DNA of 23,570 nucleotides from Clostridiales bacterium. GTDB lineage: Bacteria; Bacillota; Clostridia; Oscillospirales; CAG-272. Positions within the stretch are counted from its first letter, which is position 1. Each line of letters begins with the position of its first letter. The translations under genes and the position numbers were made by a program. The notes beneath the pieces are model-generated. The model searched no databases. It worked only from the letters and a program-made list of their open reading frames with translations, and was not told the DNA's origin. Below are positions 14,217 through 21,827 of the stretch, piece after piece. Where the stretch lies: positions 1 through 23,570 of the forward strand of contig SFNW01000015.1 in assembly GCA_004554105.1 (NCBI GenBank), read 5' to 3'.

Positions 14217-14906
14217 ATGCCTTATTTTTATATTGATTATTGGTATATCGTTCTCGTTGTCCCCGCGCTGATTCTCGCGTTTCTCGCAAACCTGAATGTC
14301 AACGCCACCTTTGCCAAGTACAGCAAGGTCGCGTCGGGCGGCATGACGGGTGCGGAGAGTGCGCGCCGCGTGCTCGCCGCAAACGGCGTATCGGGCGTGC
14401 GCATCGAGCGCGTGTCGGGCAATCTGACCGACCATTTTGACCCGCGCACCAACACAATCCGCCTGTCCGAACAGGTCTACGACGCGCAAACTGTTGCAGC
14501 GGTCGGCGTTGCCGCGCACGAGGCGGGACACGCCGTCCAGTATGCGCAGAGCTACGCGCCGATGAAGCTGCGTGCGGCGATTATTCCGGTCACCAACATC
14601 GGCTCGCAGCTTGCCGTGCCGCTCGTCCTGCTCGGACTGCTTCTCGGCTCGTCGCTCCTTGCCGACATCGGCATTCTCGCGTTCAGCCTGTCGACGCTCT
14701 TTCAGCTTGTCACCCTGCCGGTCGAGTTCAACGCCTCGCGCCGCGCCGTACAGACGCTCGAATCGAGCTGCGTCGGCGGCGAAGCGGTAAGCGGCTCGAA
14801 ATCGGTGCTTCGCGCGGCGGCGATGACCTATGTCGCGGCGCTCGCGGTCTCTCTGGCAAGCCTGCTTCGCCTTGTCTTTATCGTCAAGGGCCGAAACCGC
14901 GACTGA
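14217..14906 (+). CDS. Membrane zinc metallopeptidase (YugP-like, neutral zinc metallopeptidase type 2)
   Basis: Integral-membrane protein with an HEAGH zinc motif (His101, Glu102, His105). LPVEFNASRRA (168-178) probably supplies the third ligand, Glu170, as in the YugP family. The 229 residues contain a membrane segment at 9-27, one or two hairpins between about 121 and 168, and a last one at about 199-222. The NTIRLSEQVYDAQTVAAVGVAAHEAGHAVQYA core is highly typical of the family. AAAGGAG lies just before the fmt stop codon and serves this gene. B. subtilis does not have it at this point in the operon. Its physiological substrate is unknown to me. Confidence 0.93.
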   Translation: MPYFYIDYWYIVLVVPALILAFLANLNVNATFAKYSKVASGGMTGAESARRVLAANGVSGVRIERVSGNLTDHFDPRTNTIRLSEQVYDAQTVAAVGVAAHEAGHAVQYAQSYAPMKLRAAIIPVTNIGSQLAVPLVLLGLLLGSSLLADIGILAFSLSTLFQLVTLPVEFNASRRAVQTLESSCVGGEAVSGSKSVLRAAAMTYVAALAVSLASLLRLVFIVKGRNRD

Positions 14907-14912
14907 CGGGCA

Positions 14913-16211
14913 ATGAATGTTCGCAAAACCGCGCTCTCGCTTCTGCGCACCGCCGAAGCCGAGCAAAAATATATCGCGCTCGCGCTTGACGGCTTTCTGA
15001 AAAACGCCGACTGCGACGTGCGCGACCGCGCCCTGCTCTCCGCGCTGGTACTCGGCGTGACCGAGCGGCGCGTGACGCTCGATTATTCGATCGACGCACT
15101 CGCCGACGACCCCGAAAAAATCGGCGCACGAATGCGGCAGATTCTGCGGCTCGGGCTGTATCAGCTGATGTTTCTCACCCGCATTCCGCCGCACGCCGCC
15201 GTTTCCGAGACCGTCGCCCTCGGCAAAAGCCCGGGCGAACGCGCCTTTATCAACGGCATTCTGCGCGGCTTTCTCCGCCGCGGAAAAGAGATTCCGCTCC
15301 CTGCGGACAGGTTTGAACGTGAAGCGGTCGAAACCGGCTTTCCCGCGCCGATTGTCCGCCTGCTCTACGACAATCTCGGCGATGCCGCGTCCGACGCGCT
15401 CGCCGCGCTGTCGAAGCAGCCGCCGACGACCATAGCCGTCAACACGCTGCGCACCGGCGTTTCCGACGCACTCGAAACTTTGCGCAAAGCGGGCATAGAC
15501 GCTTCGCTCTGCACGGCTTCCCCGCGCGGAATCCGCATCGCGCAGAACATTTCCTATCAAACGCTCTGCGACCTTCTCGGCGAAGGGAACTTCTTCGTGC
15601 AGGACGAAGCGTCGCAAATCGCAATCTGCGCACTCGCGCCGAAGCCCTGCGAGGTCGGCGTCGACGTCTGCGCCTGCCCCGGCTCAAAGAGCCTGTTTGC
15701 CGCGCTTGAAATGCAGAATCAAGGCAGAATTTTCGACTTTGACCTGCACGAAAGCAAACTGCCGCTGATTTGTGCGTCGGCAAAGCGGCTCGGCATTGAC
15801 ATTCTCTCGGTCGCCGCTCACGATGCGCGGACGCCGCTTGAAAATCTCGTCGGGACGTGTGATTTCGTCATCTGCGACGTGCCCTGCACGGGGCTCGGCG
15901 TCATGGCAAAGAAGCCCGAAATCCGCTTTCACGACCCCGAGCTGTACAAGGAACTCGCGCCGCTCGGCGGCGAAATTCTCCGCGCGTCCGCAAAGTATCT
16001 GAAAACCGGCGGCAGGCTGCTCTATTCGACCTGCACGCTGACCAAAACTGAAAATGAGAACAATTTCTACGGCTTTCTTGCCGAAAACCCGTCGTTTGCG
16101 CCGCTCGACTTCGCCGTCGGCGCTGTCAAGAGCGAAAACGGCTGCGTAACCCTCTTGCCGGACGGCAAGCGCGACGGCTTTTTCATCGGACTGATGCAGA
16201 AAGTAAGGTAA
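14913..16211 (+). CDS. rsmB: 16S rRNA (cytosine-C5) methyltransferase RsmB
   Basis: Methylates C967 (E. coli numbering) of 16S rRNA with SAM. The 432-residue product has an N-terminal NusB-like RNA-binding domain (about 1-125, with RDRALLSALVLGV and FINGILRGFLR). The C-terminal methyltransferase domain carries FFVQDEASQIA and DVCACPGSKS (SAM motif I). CDVPCTGLGVMAKKPEIR holds Cys325, and LLYSTCT holds the nucleophile Cys374. Motif I reads PGSK where PGGK is usual, which I regard as a lineage variant. The ribosome site is weak; the start is 6 bp after the preceding stop, so translation may be coupled. Confidence 0.97.
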   Translation: MNVRKTALSLLRTAEAEQKYIALALDGFLKNADCDVRDRALLSALVLGVTERRVTLDYSIDALADDPEKIGARMRQILRLGLYQLMFLTRIPPHAAVSETVALGKSPGERAFINGILRGFLRRGKEIPLPADRFEREAVETGFPAPIVRLLYDNLGDAASDALAALSKQPPTTIAVNTLRTGVSDALETLRKAGIDASLCTASPRGIRIAQNISYQTLCDLLGEGNFFVQDEASQIAICALAPKPCEVGVDVCACPGSKSLFAALEMQNQGRIFDFDLHESKLPLICASAKRLGIDILSVAAHDARTPLENLVGTCDFVICDVPCTGLGVMAKKPEIRFHDPELYKELAPLGGEILRASAKYLKTGGRLLYSTCTLTKTENENNFYGFLAENPSFAPLDFAVGAVKSENGCVTLLPDGKRDGFFIGLMQKVR

Positions 16212-16247
16212 TTTTTCTCGGATAAGACTGCGGCTGTTCGTAAAACA

Positions 16248-16356
16248 GGCTCCCTCTCTGAGGGAGCTGTCACGCGAAGCGTGACTGAGGGAGTTTTCTT
16301 TACGAATGCGGACTCCTTCCGTCGCCTTCGGCGACACCTCCCTCGGGGAGGGAGGC
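16248..16356 (+). repeat. CTCCCTC four-hairpin intergenic repeat, copy 4
   Basis: Hairpin 1 pairs 16248-16256 with 16260-16268. Hairpin 2 pairs GTCACGC 16269-16275 with GCGTGAC 16279-16285. Hairpin 3 pairs GTCGCC 16321-16326 with GGCGAC 16330-16335. Hairpin 4 pairs 16337-16344 with 16348-16355. It lies between rsmB and rlmN inside the long operon. An 8-nt stretch just before it (TTCGTAAA) is complementary to TTTACGAA in its linker, a feature the other copies lack. Confidence 0.92.
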
Positions 16357-16396
16357 ATGAACCGCCCGCAAAAAACTTCAAATCGGAAGACAGAGT

Positions 16397-17458
16397 ATGA
16401 GTGAAACAAGGACGAAAACCGACCTCGGCTCCATGAGCCGCGCAGAGCTGGAAGACTATGTCCGCTCCATCGGCGAAAGCCGCTTCCGCGCGGCGCAGAT
16501 TGCCGACTGGCTGCGGCGCGGCGTCGACTTTCCCGAGATGACGAATCTCCCCGCCGCTTTGCGCGCGCGCCTTGCCGCCGAATGCGAAAGCGGCATTCCG
16601 AAAATCGAGAAAAAACTCGTTTCCGCCGTGGACGGCACGGTCAAATATCTGTTTGCCCTCTCCGATGGCGAGTGCGTCGAGACCGTCGTCATGTTCTACA
16701 AGCACGGCACGACCGCCTGCATTTCCTCGCAGGTCGGCTGCCGCATGGGCTGCCGCTTCTGCGCGTCGACCATCGGCGGCAAGGTGCGCGACCTTCGCCC
16801 CTCCGAGATGCTCGGGCAGCTCACCGCCGCTTCCCGCGACCTCGGCGAGCGCATCGACGGTGTCGTCATGATGGGAATCGGCGAGCCGCTCGACAACTAC
16901 GAAAACACGGTGAAATTCCTGCACCTTGTCACCTCGCCCGATTCGCTGAACATCGGTGCGCGGCATATCTCGGTTTCGACCTCGGGCATCGTCCCCGCCA
17001 TCGCCGCGCTCGAAAAGGAAAACCTGCAGATTACGCTCTCGATTTCGCTCCATGCGTCAAACGACACGCGCCGCTCGGCGCTGATGCCGGTCAACCGCAA
17101 ATGGAGCATTGATGAACTGCTCGGCGCGGCAAAGCACTACTTTGACGCGACGGGACGGCGCGTCTCTGTCGAATACACGCTGATTGCGGGCGAAAACGAC
17201 GGCGAGGACGACGCAAAAGAGCTTGCTTCCCTGCTCCGCCGCTACTTTGCCCGCGGCGACGCACTGCATATCAATCTCATACCGGTCAATCCGGTAAAAG
17301 AAAGCGGCTTTTCGGCAGGCAGCCGCGAGAGCATCGAAGCGTTTCGCCTGTCGCTTGAGCGCGCGGGCTTTACCGCCACGGTGCGGCGCACGCTCGGACC
17401 CGACATCAGCGCCTCCTGCGGGCAGCTTCGCCGCAAGCGGGAGACAGACAACGCATAG
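16397..17458 (+). CDS. rlmN: 23S rRNA (adenine-C2)/tRNA methyltransferase RlmN
   Basis: Radical-SAM enzyme that methylates C2 of A2503 in 23S rRNA (E. coli numbering) and A37 of some tRNAs. The 353-residue product carries the iron-sulfur motif CRMGCRFC (Cys115, Cys119, Cys122). The GVVMMGIGEPLDNYENT, HISVSTSGIVP and LSISLHASNDTRRSALMPVNRKW blocks are also present. Cys341 in ASCGQLR is the conserved methyl-accepting region cysteine. The ribosome site (GGAAG) is modest, and the leader is largely filled by repeat copy 4. Confidence 0.98.
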   Translation: MSETRTKTDLGSMSRAELEDYVRSIGESRFRAAQIADWLRRGVDFPEMTNLPAALRARLAAECESGIPKIEKKLVSAVDGTVKYLFALSDGECVETVVMFYKHGTTACISSQVGCRMGCRFCASTIGGKVRDLRPSEMLGQLTAASRDLGERIDGVVMMGIGEPLDNYENTVKFLHLVTSPDSLNIGARHISVSTSGIVPAIAALEKENLQITLSISLHASNDTRRSALMPVNRKWSIDELLGAAKHYFDATGRRVSVEYTLIAGENDGEDDAKELASLLRRYFARGDALHINLIPVNPVKESGFSAGSRESIEAFRLSLERAGFTATVRRTLGPDISASCGQLRRKRETDNA

Positions 17459-17494
17459 TCCCCTCCACCTCATCGAAAGGACCGGTCAAGTATC

Positions 17495-18238
17495 ATGGAA
17501 TTTTTTGCCCTCTCCGACGTCGGAAGCGTCCGCGAGCTGAACGAGGACGCCTATCTCGCCAAAACATACGGCGACGCGGCGCTCTTTGCCGTCTTTGACG
17601 GCATGGGCGGCGCCAACGCGGGCGAATGCGCGTCGGCTACCGCCGCGCGTGAGGTCGAGCAATATTTCGACAGCTTCTTTGCCGAAGGACACGGCACCGA
17701 GCCTGCCGTCGTGCAGGCGGCGCTCGCCTCGGCGGCAGACCGCGCCAATTTCAAGATTTACGCGCTTGCCGAAGCCGACCACGCGCTCGAAGGCATGGGA
17801 ACGACGCTTGTCGCCGCGCTGCTCGTCAACGAAAAAATCTATGTCGCCAATGTCGGCGACAGCCGCGCCTACCTCATCGACAAAGACGGCGCGATGCAGA
17901 TTACGCGCGACCATTCCTTTGTCCAGTATCTTGTCGACATCGGCAAGATTACGCCCGAGGAGGCACGCACCAACCCGAAAAAGAACATCATCACCCGCGC
18001 CGTCGGCGTGGATAAAGAGGTCTCGGTCGACGTCTCGGTCATTGAGAAGAAGCAGTACGGCGGCAAGACTCTGCTGCTCTGCTCGGACGGGCTTTCCAAT
18101 TACATCGACGCGCCCGCGCTCGCCGCGCTGCGGCGGAAGCACAGGGACTGTGCGGAATTTGTCCGTGTCCTCATCGACGAGGCGAACAAGGCGGGCGGCA
18201 GCGACAACATCACCGCCGTCGCCGTTCGGTTAGACTAA
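17495..18238 (+). CDS. prpC: PP2C-family serine/threonine phosphatase (PrpC/Stp)
   Basis: Cytoplasmic metal-dependent phosphatase that reverses phosphorylation by the PASTA kinase encoded next. The 247-residue product has all PP2C signatures: SDVGSVRELNEDAY (7-20), FDGMGG with Asp35, GMGTTL and VGDSRAYLI. ITRDHSFVQ, LLLCSDGLSNYI and GGSDNIT with Asp237 complete the set. GAAAGG at 17475-17480 is rather far (14 nt) from the ATG, so expression may be modest. The rlmN-prpC-prkC-rsgA order is the standard Firmicutes arrangement. Confidence 0.97.
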   Translation: MEFFALSDVGSVRELNEDAYLAKTYGDAALFAVFDGMGGANAGECASATAAREVEQYFDSFFAEGHGTEPAVVQAALASAADRANFKIYALAEADHALEGMGTTLVAALLVNEKIYVANVGDSRAYLIDKDGAMQITRDHSFVQYLVDIGKITPEEARTNPKKNIITRAVGVDKEVSVDVSVIEKKQYGGKTLLLCSDGLSNYIDAPALAALRRKHRDCAEFVRVLIDEANKAGGSDNITAVAVRLD

Positions 18239-18290
18239 ATCGGGAAAGGAAAAAGGCTCCGACGCTCTCGGAAGCCGTGGAGATAAAAAC

Positions 18291-20057
18291 GTGGACGCAT
18301 ATCAGAACTATATCGGTTTGACGCTCGACGGGCGCTATCGGTTAAAACGCCTCGTCGGCGTCGGCGGCATGGCGATGGTCTTTGAAGCCGACGACCTGCT
18401 CCGCAAAAGCACAGTCGCCGTCAAAATTCTCAAAGAAGAATTTGCCTCGGACGAAGTCTCGGTACAGCGCTTCATCAACGAATCCAAGGCAGTCCTCATG
18501 CTGTCGCACCCCAATATCGTCAAGATTTTCGACGTATCGGTCAAGGGCGAGCATAAGTATATCGTCATGGAATACATCGACGGCATCACGCTCAAGGCCT
18601 ATATGCAGCGCAAGGGCGCACTGTCGGTCAAGGAGACCGTTGCCTACTCGATTCAGATTCTGCGTGCGCTCGAGCACGCGCATCTCGGCGGCATCGTCCA
18701 CCGCGACATCAAGCCGCAGAACATCATGCTGCTCAAAAACGGGCAAATTAAGGTCACCGACTTCGGCATTGCAAAGCTGCCCGATGCCAAAACCCTGACC
18801 GCCACCGACAAGGCAATCGGCACGGTCTACTATATCAGCCCCGAGCAGGCGGCGGGCGAAAAGGGCATCGACCGCCGTACCGACCTCTACTCGGTCGGCG
18901 TGCTGATGTACGAGATGATTACGGGCAAGCTGCCGTTTGACGGCGAAAACCCGGTCAGCATCGCCCTAAAGCAGATTAACGAAGAGCCGAAGCCCGCGAG
19001 TGAGCTGAATCCGAGCATTCCGAAGGGGCTGGAGCAAATCATTCAGTTTGCGATGGAAAAGGACAAGGACAAGCGTTTCCAGACCGCGACGCAGATGATT
19101 GACCTCTTGCAAAAGGTGCGCGAAAATCCCGGCGTCGTCTTCCGCCAGAAAAACCCGCCGAAGAAGGACGAAAAGAAACCGAGCAAAAAAAGCACGATGC
19201 TGCCGATTATCATGGGCGTTGCGTCGGCGTTTCTGCTCGTCGCGCTGATCAGCGCGTTTACCGTCATCAACGACATCTTTTTCGGCGACACTGCCGACAG
19301 CGCGATAACGATTGAGGTCGAGGACTTTGTCGGCAAGCCCTATGACGACGCGATGAAGCAGATGCTTGACGCTTCCAGTTACCGCGTCAAAGTCCAATAC
19401 GAGTATTCCGAGGACGCCGAGAGCGGCGTCGTGATTCGACAGTCGCCGCGTGCGGGCGAATCCCGCAAGGGCATCAAGGGGCAGAAATTTGCCGATTTGA
19501 CGCTCTATGTCAGCCGCGGCGAGGAAGAACTGTTCATGGACAATTACGCCTACTACGACAAGCGGCAGGCGCAGATTGATTTGCGCGGCAAGGGCTTCAC
19601 CGTGACGGTTACCGAGGATTACAGCGACGTCGTGCCCGACGGCTGCGTCATTTCGACCTCGCCCGCGGCGGGCGAGCCTGTCGCGGCGGGTAGCACCGTC
19701 GTGCTGCTGGTCAGCAAGGGCGAGAAAATCGAGACGACCGTCGTGCCGAACTTCGTCGGCTCGACCTCGGTCGACGCCTATCAGATGCTTGTCGCAAGCG
19801 ACCTGCGTCTCGGCACCATCAACTACCGCTATGACGAATACGCCGACTACGGCATCATCGTCGAGCAGAGCCTGACCGTCGGCACAAACGTTCCCAAGGG
19901 CGTGGCGAAAATCAATTTTGTCATTTCCAAGGGTCCCGCGCCCGTCGAAACTACGGCAAGCACCACGGCGACGACCTCGGCTGCGCCGGTCGTCGCAACC
20001 GAGCCGCCTGCCGAAACGACGAGCTTCGACGACTGGCTGACGGGTCGTTTCAACTGA
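18291..20057 (+). CDS. prkC: PASTA-domain serine/threonine protein kinase (PrkC/Stk)
   Basis: Membrane kinase whose outer PASTA repeats bind peptidoglycan fragments or lipid II and regulate wall synthesis, division or spore germination. The 588-residue product has the kinase domain first: glycine loop 23-31, Lys45, HRDIKPQN with catalytic Asp139, DFG 157-159. A basic juxtamembrane region precedes one membrane segment (about 303-326). Three PASTA repeats follow (about 343-413, 416-485 and 486-552). The tail is Thr/Ala-rich (about 555-588). The start is GTG, with GGAG at 18279-18282 placed 8 nt upstream. Pairing with prpC, 52 bp away, supports the assignment. Confidence 0.97.
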   Translation: MDAYQNYIGLTLDGRYRLKRLVGVGGMAMVFEADDLLRKSTVAVKILKEEFASDEVSVQRFINESKAVLMLSHPNIVKIFDVSVKGEHKYIVMEYIDGITLKAYMQRKGALSVKETVAYSIQILRALEHAHLGGIVHRDIKPQNIMLLKNGQIKVTDFGIAKLPDAKTLTATDKAIGTVYYISPEQAAGEKGIDRRTDLYSVGVLMYEMITGKLPFDGENPVSIALKQINEEPKPASELNPSIPKGLEQIIQFAMEKDKDKRFQTATQMIDLLQKVRENPGVVFRQKNPPKKDEKKPSKKSTMLPIIMGVASAFLLVALISAFTVINDIFFGDTADSAITIEVEDFVGKPYDDAMKQMLDASSYRVKVQYEYSEDAESGVVIRQSPRAGESRKGIKGQKFADLTLYVSRGEEELFMDNYAYYDKRQAQIDLRGKGFTVTVTEDYSDVVPDGCVISTSPAAGEPVAAGSTVVLLVSKGEKIETTVVPNFVGSTSVDAYQMLVASDLRLGTINYRYDEYADYGIIVEQSLTVGTNVPKGVAKINFVISKGPAPVETTASTTATTSAAPVVATEPPAETTSFDDWLTGRFN

Positions 20058-20061
20058 AACA
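20046..20061. other. parS-like palindrome at the prkC/rsgA junction
   Basis: The 16 bases match the ParB site consensus TGTTTCACGTGAAACA at 13 positions and keep both GTTTCA/TGAAAC arms. The central CG is replaced by AC. It overlaps the prkC stop and ends two bases before the rsgA ATG, so it could equally act as a small mRNA hairpin (GTTTC/GAAAC) in front of rsgA. Confidence 0.3.
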
Positions 20062-20062
20062 C

Positions 20063-20995
20063 ATGGACAGAATCAACGGAAAAATCGTCAAGGGCGTCGG
20101 CGGCAAATATACTGTGCTGTCGGACGGCAAACGGTACGCGGCGCGTGCGCGCGGCGTCTTTCGCCACGAACAGATTTCACCCGAGGTCGGCGACGATGTG
20201 ACCCTGCGCATCGAGGCAAACGGCGACGCCTACATCGAGGATATTGCCGAGCGGAAGAATCTGCTGATTCGCCCGCCGATGGCAAACCTCGACCTGCTCT
20301 TTATCACCGCCGCGGCGGCAAAGCCCGCGCCGGTGCTCTCCACGCTCGACAAGCTCAGTGCCATCTGCGTGCATTCTTCAATTTTGCCCGTGTTCGTCAT
20401 CACCAAATGCGACCTTGACCCCGAATGCGGGAATCGAATCGCGGACATCTACCGCAGGAGCGGCTTCCCCGTCTTTACCCTGCGCGGACTCGGCGAGGAC
20501 GGCGGCGGCGCGGACGAGCGCGAGGTCGAAAGCCTGCGCGCGTTTCTGAAAGAACAAATGCCGGGTAAGACCGCCGCATTTGCCGGCGCGTCGGGCATCG
20601 GAAAATCCACGCTGCTCAATCTGCTCTTCCCCGCGCTTGCGCTGAAAACCGGCGGCATCAGCGAGAAAATCGAGCGCGGCAAGCACACGACGCGCCATGT
20701 CGAGCTGTTTGAGGCGGACGGCGGACTGCTTGCCGACACGCCCGGCTTCGGTATGCTTGACTTCATGCGCTTCGACTTCATGCGCGTCGGCGACCTTGCC
20801 GACGCCTTCCCCGACTTTGCACCCTACCTCGGCAAATGCCGCTACACGGGCTGCACGCACCTGTGCGAGGACGGCTGCGCCGTCTGCGCGGCGGTCGCCG
20901 ACGGGAAAATCGAGCACTCCCGCCACGAGAGTTATGTCGAGCTGTATCATATCCTGAAAGAGAAAAAAGACTGGAAAAAGCCCGCGCGGTTTTAA
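20063..20995 (+). CDS. rsgA: Ribosome small subunit-dependent GTPase RsgA
   Basis: Circularly permuted GTPase that checks late maturation of the 30S subunit. The 310-residue product has an N-terminal OB fold (about 1-70), then the GTPase motifs in permuted order. These are TKCD (114-117), GASGIGKST (175-183), RGKHTTRH (205-212) and DTPGFG (225-230). The zinc knuckle Cys259, Cys264, His266, Cys272 comes last. The ATG lies 5 bp after prkC with no recognisable ribosome site, which suggests coupling to prkC translation. rpe and thiN, which follow in B. subtilis, are absent here. Confidence 0.97.
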   Translation: MDRINGKIVKGVGGKYTVLSDGKRYAARARGVFRHEQISPEVGDDVTLRIEANGDAYIEDIAERKNLLIRPPMANLDLLFITAAAAKPAPVLSTLDKLSAICVHSSILPVFVITKCDLDPECGNRIADIYRRSGFPVFTLRGLGEDGGGADEREVESLRAFLKEQMPGKTAAFAGASGIGKSTLLNLLFPALALKTGGISEKIERGKHTTRHVELFEADGGLLADTPGFGMLDFMRFDFMRVGDLADAFPDFAPYLGKCRYTGCTHLCEDGCAVCAAVADGKIEHSRHESYVELYHILKEKKDWKKPARF

Positions 20996-21014
20996 CCCTT
21001 TTGCACCGAACCTC

Positions 21015-21043
21015 TTTACATTTCGGCGCATAGTATGTATAAT
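21015..21043 (+). promoter_or_regulatory. Sigma-A promoter of cysE-cysS
   Basis: TTTACA (21015-21020), 17 bp, TATAAT (21038-21043). Transcription would start near 21050, about 45 nt before the cysE ATG, leaving no room for a T-box or other large riboswitch. Confidence 0.85.
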
Positions 21044-21093
21044 CATATCGACATAGTATTTTAGTATGAATTTCCGCATGGGCGGAGGGTATC

Positions 21094-21813
21094 ATGAAAG
21101 ATAAACTGGAACTCAACATAGACATAACGCTGCCCGACCTCGGGAAAGCGAAGAAAAAGGTCAAACGCGCGGTCAAGGCTGTGCAGTATGACATCGCCGC
21201 GTTCCGCGACCGCGACCCTGCGGCGTCGAGCGACCTCGAAGTGCTGCTGCTCTACTCGGGTCTGCACGCCGTGCTGCTGCACCGCGTCGCGCACTCGCTC
21301 TATACGCACGGGCATAAAATGGGCGCGCGCGCCGTCAGCCAGGGGGCAAAATTTCTGACCGGCATCGAGATTCACCCCGGTGCGAAAATCGGCAAGGGTC
21401 TGGTCATCGACCACGGCAGCGGCGTTGTCATCGGCGAGACTGCCGAAATCGGCGACGACTGCACGCTCTACCAGGGCGTCACGCTCGGCGGTACCGGCAA
21501 GCACACGGGCAAGCGTCACCCCACGCTCGGCAACAACGTCATGGTCGGCTCGGGCGCCAAGGTGCTCGGACCGTTCAAGGTCGGCGACGGCGCGAAAATC
21601 GCGTCCAACGCGGTCGTCCTTGAGGAAGTCCCCGACAACGCGACGGCGGTCGGCGTTCCCGCCCGCGTCGTGCGCATCAACGGCAAGCGCGTGACCGACG
21701 ATCTCGACCATGTCCACATTCCCGACCCCGTCGCGCAGGAAATCTGCCGCGTCGAACGCCGCGTACACGAACTGGAGAAAAAACTCGCCGAAATCGAAAA
21801 AGACGAGAACTGA
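21094..21813 (+). CDS. cysE: Serine O-acetyltransferase
   Basis: Transfers acetyl from acetyl-CoA to L-serine to give O-acetylserine, the precursor of cysteine. The 239-residue product has a short basic N-terminal extension (KAKKKVKRAVKA) and a helical region (about 27-90). The left-handed beta-helix of hexapeptide repeats comes next (IEIHPGAKIGKGLVIDHGSG), with the Asp106-His107 pair that belongs to the active site. GVTLGGTGKHTGKRHPT and AVGVPARVV are typical of the family. The C-terminus is a charged helix. CGGAGGG lies about 6 nt before the ATG. It is the first gene after its own promoter and is followed 14 bp later by cysS, a common Firmicutes pair. Confidence 0.96.
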   Translation: MKDKLELNIDITLPDLGKAKKKVKRAVKAVQYDIAAFRDRDPAASSDLEVLLLYSGLHAVLLHRVAHSLYTHGHKMGARAVSQGAKFLTGIEIHPGAKIGKGLVIDHGSGVVIGETAEIGDDCTLYQGVTLGGTGKHTGKRHPTLGNNVMVGSGAKVLGPFKVGDGAKIASNAVVLEEVPDNATAVGVPARVVRINGKRVTDDLDHVHIPDPVAQEICRVERRVHELEKKLAEIEKDEN

Positions 21814-21827
21814 TTTGGAGATACATT

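Noticed and set aside
12608..16356. Repeated minus-strand peptide PPS-REVSPK-TEGV encoded across repeat copies
   Set aside because: It is only the translation of the hairpin repeat; no start, ribosome site or continuous gene supports it.
20975..20993. Possible terminator at the end of rsgA
   Set aside because: The GC-rich stem is short and imperfect, and lies inside the coding region; support is too weak.
21044..21093. T-box or other riboswitch before cysE-cysS
   Set aside because: The predicted leader is only about 45 nt and lacks T-box elements.
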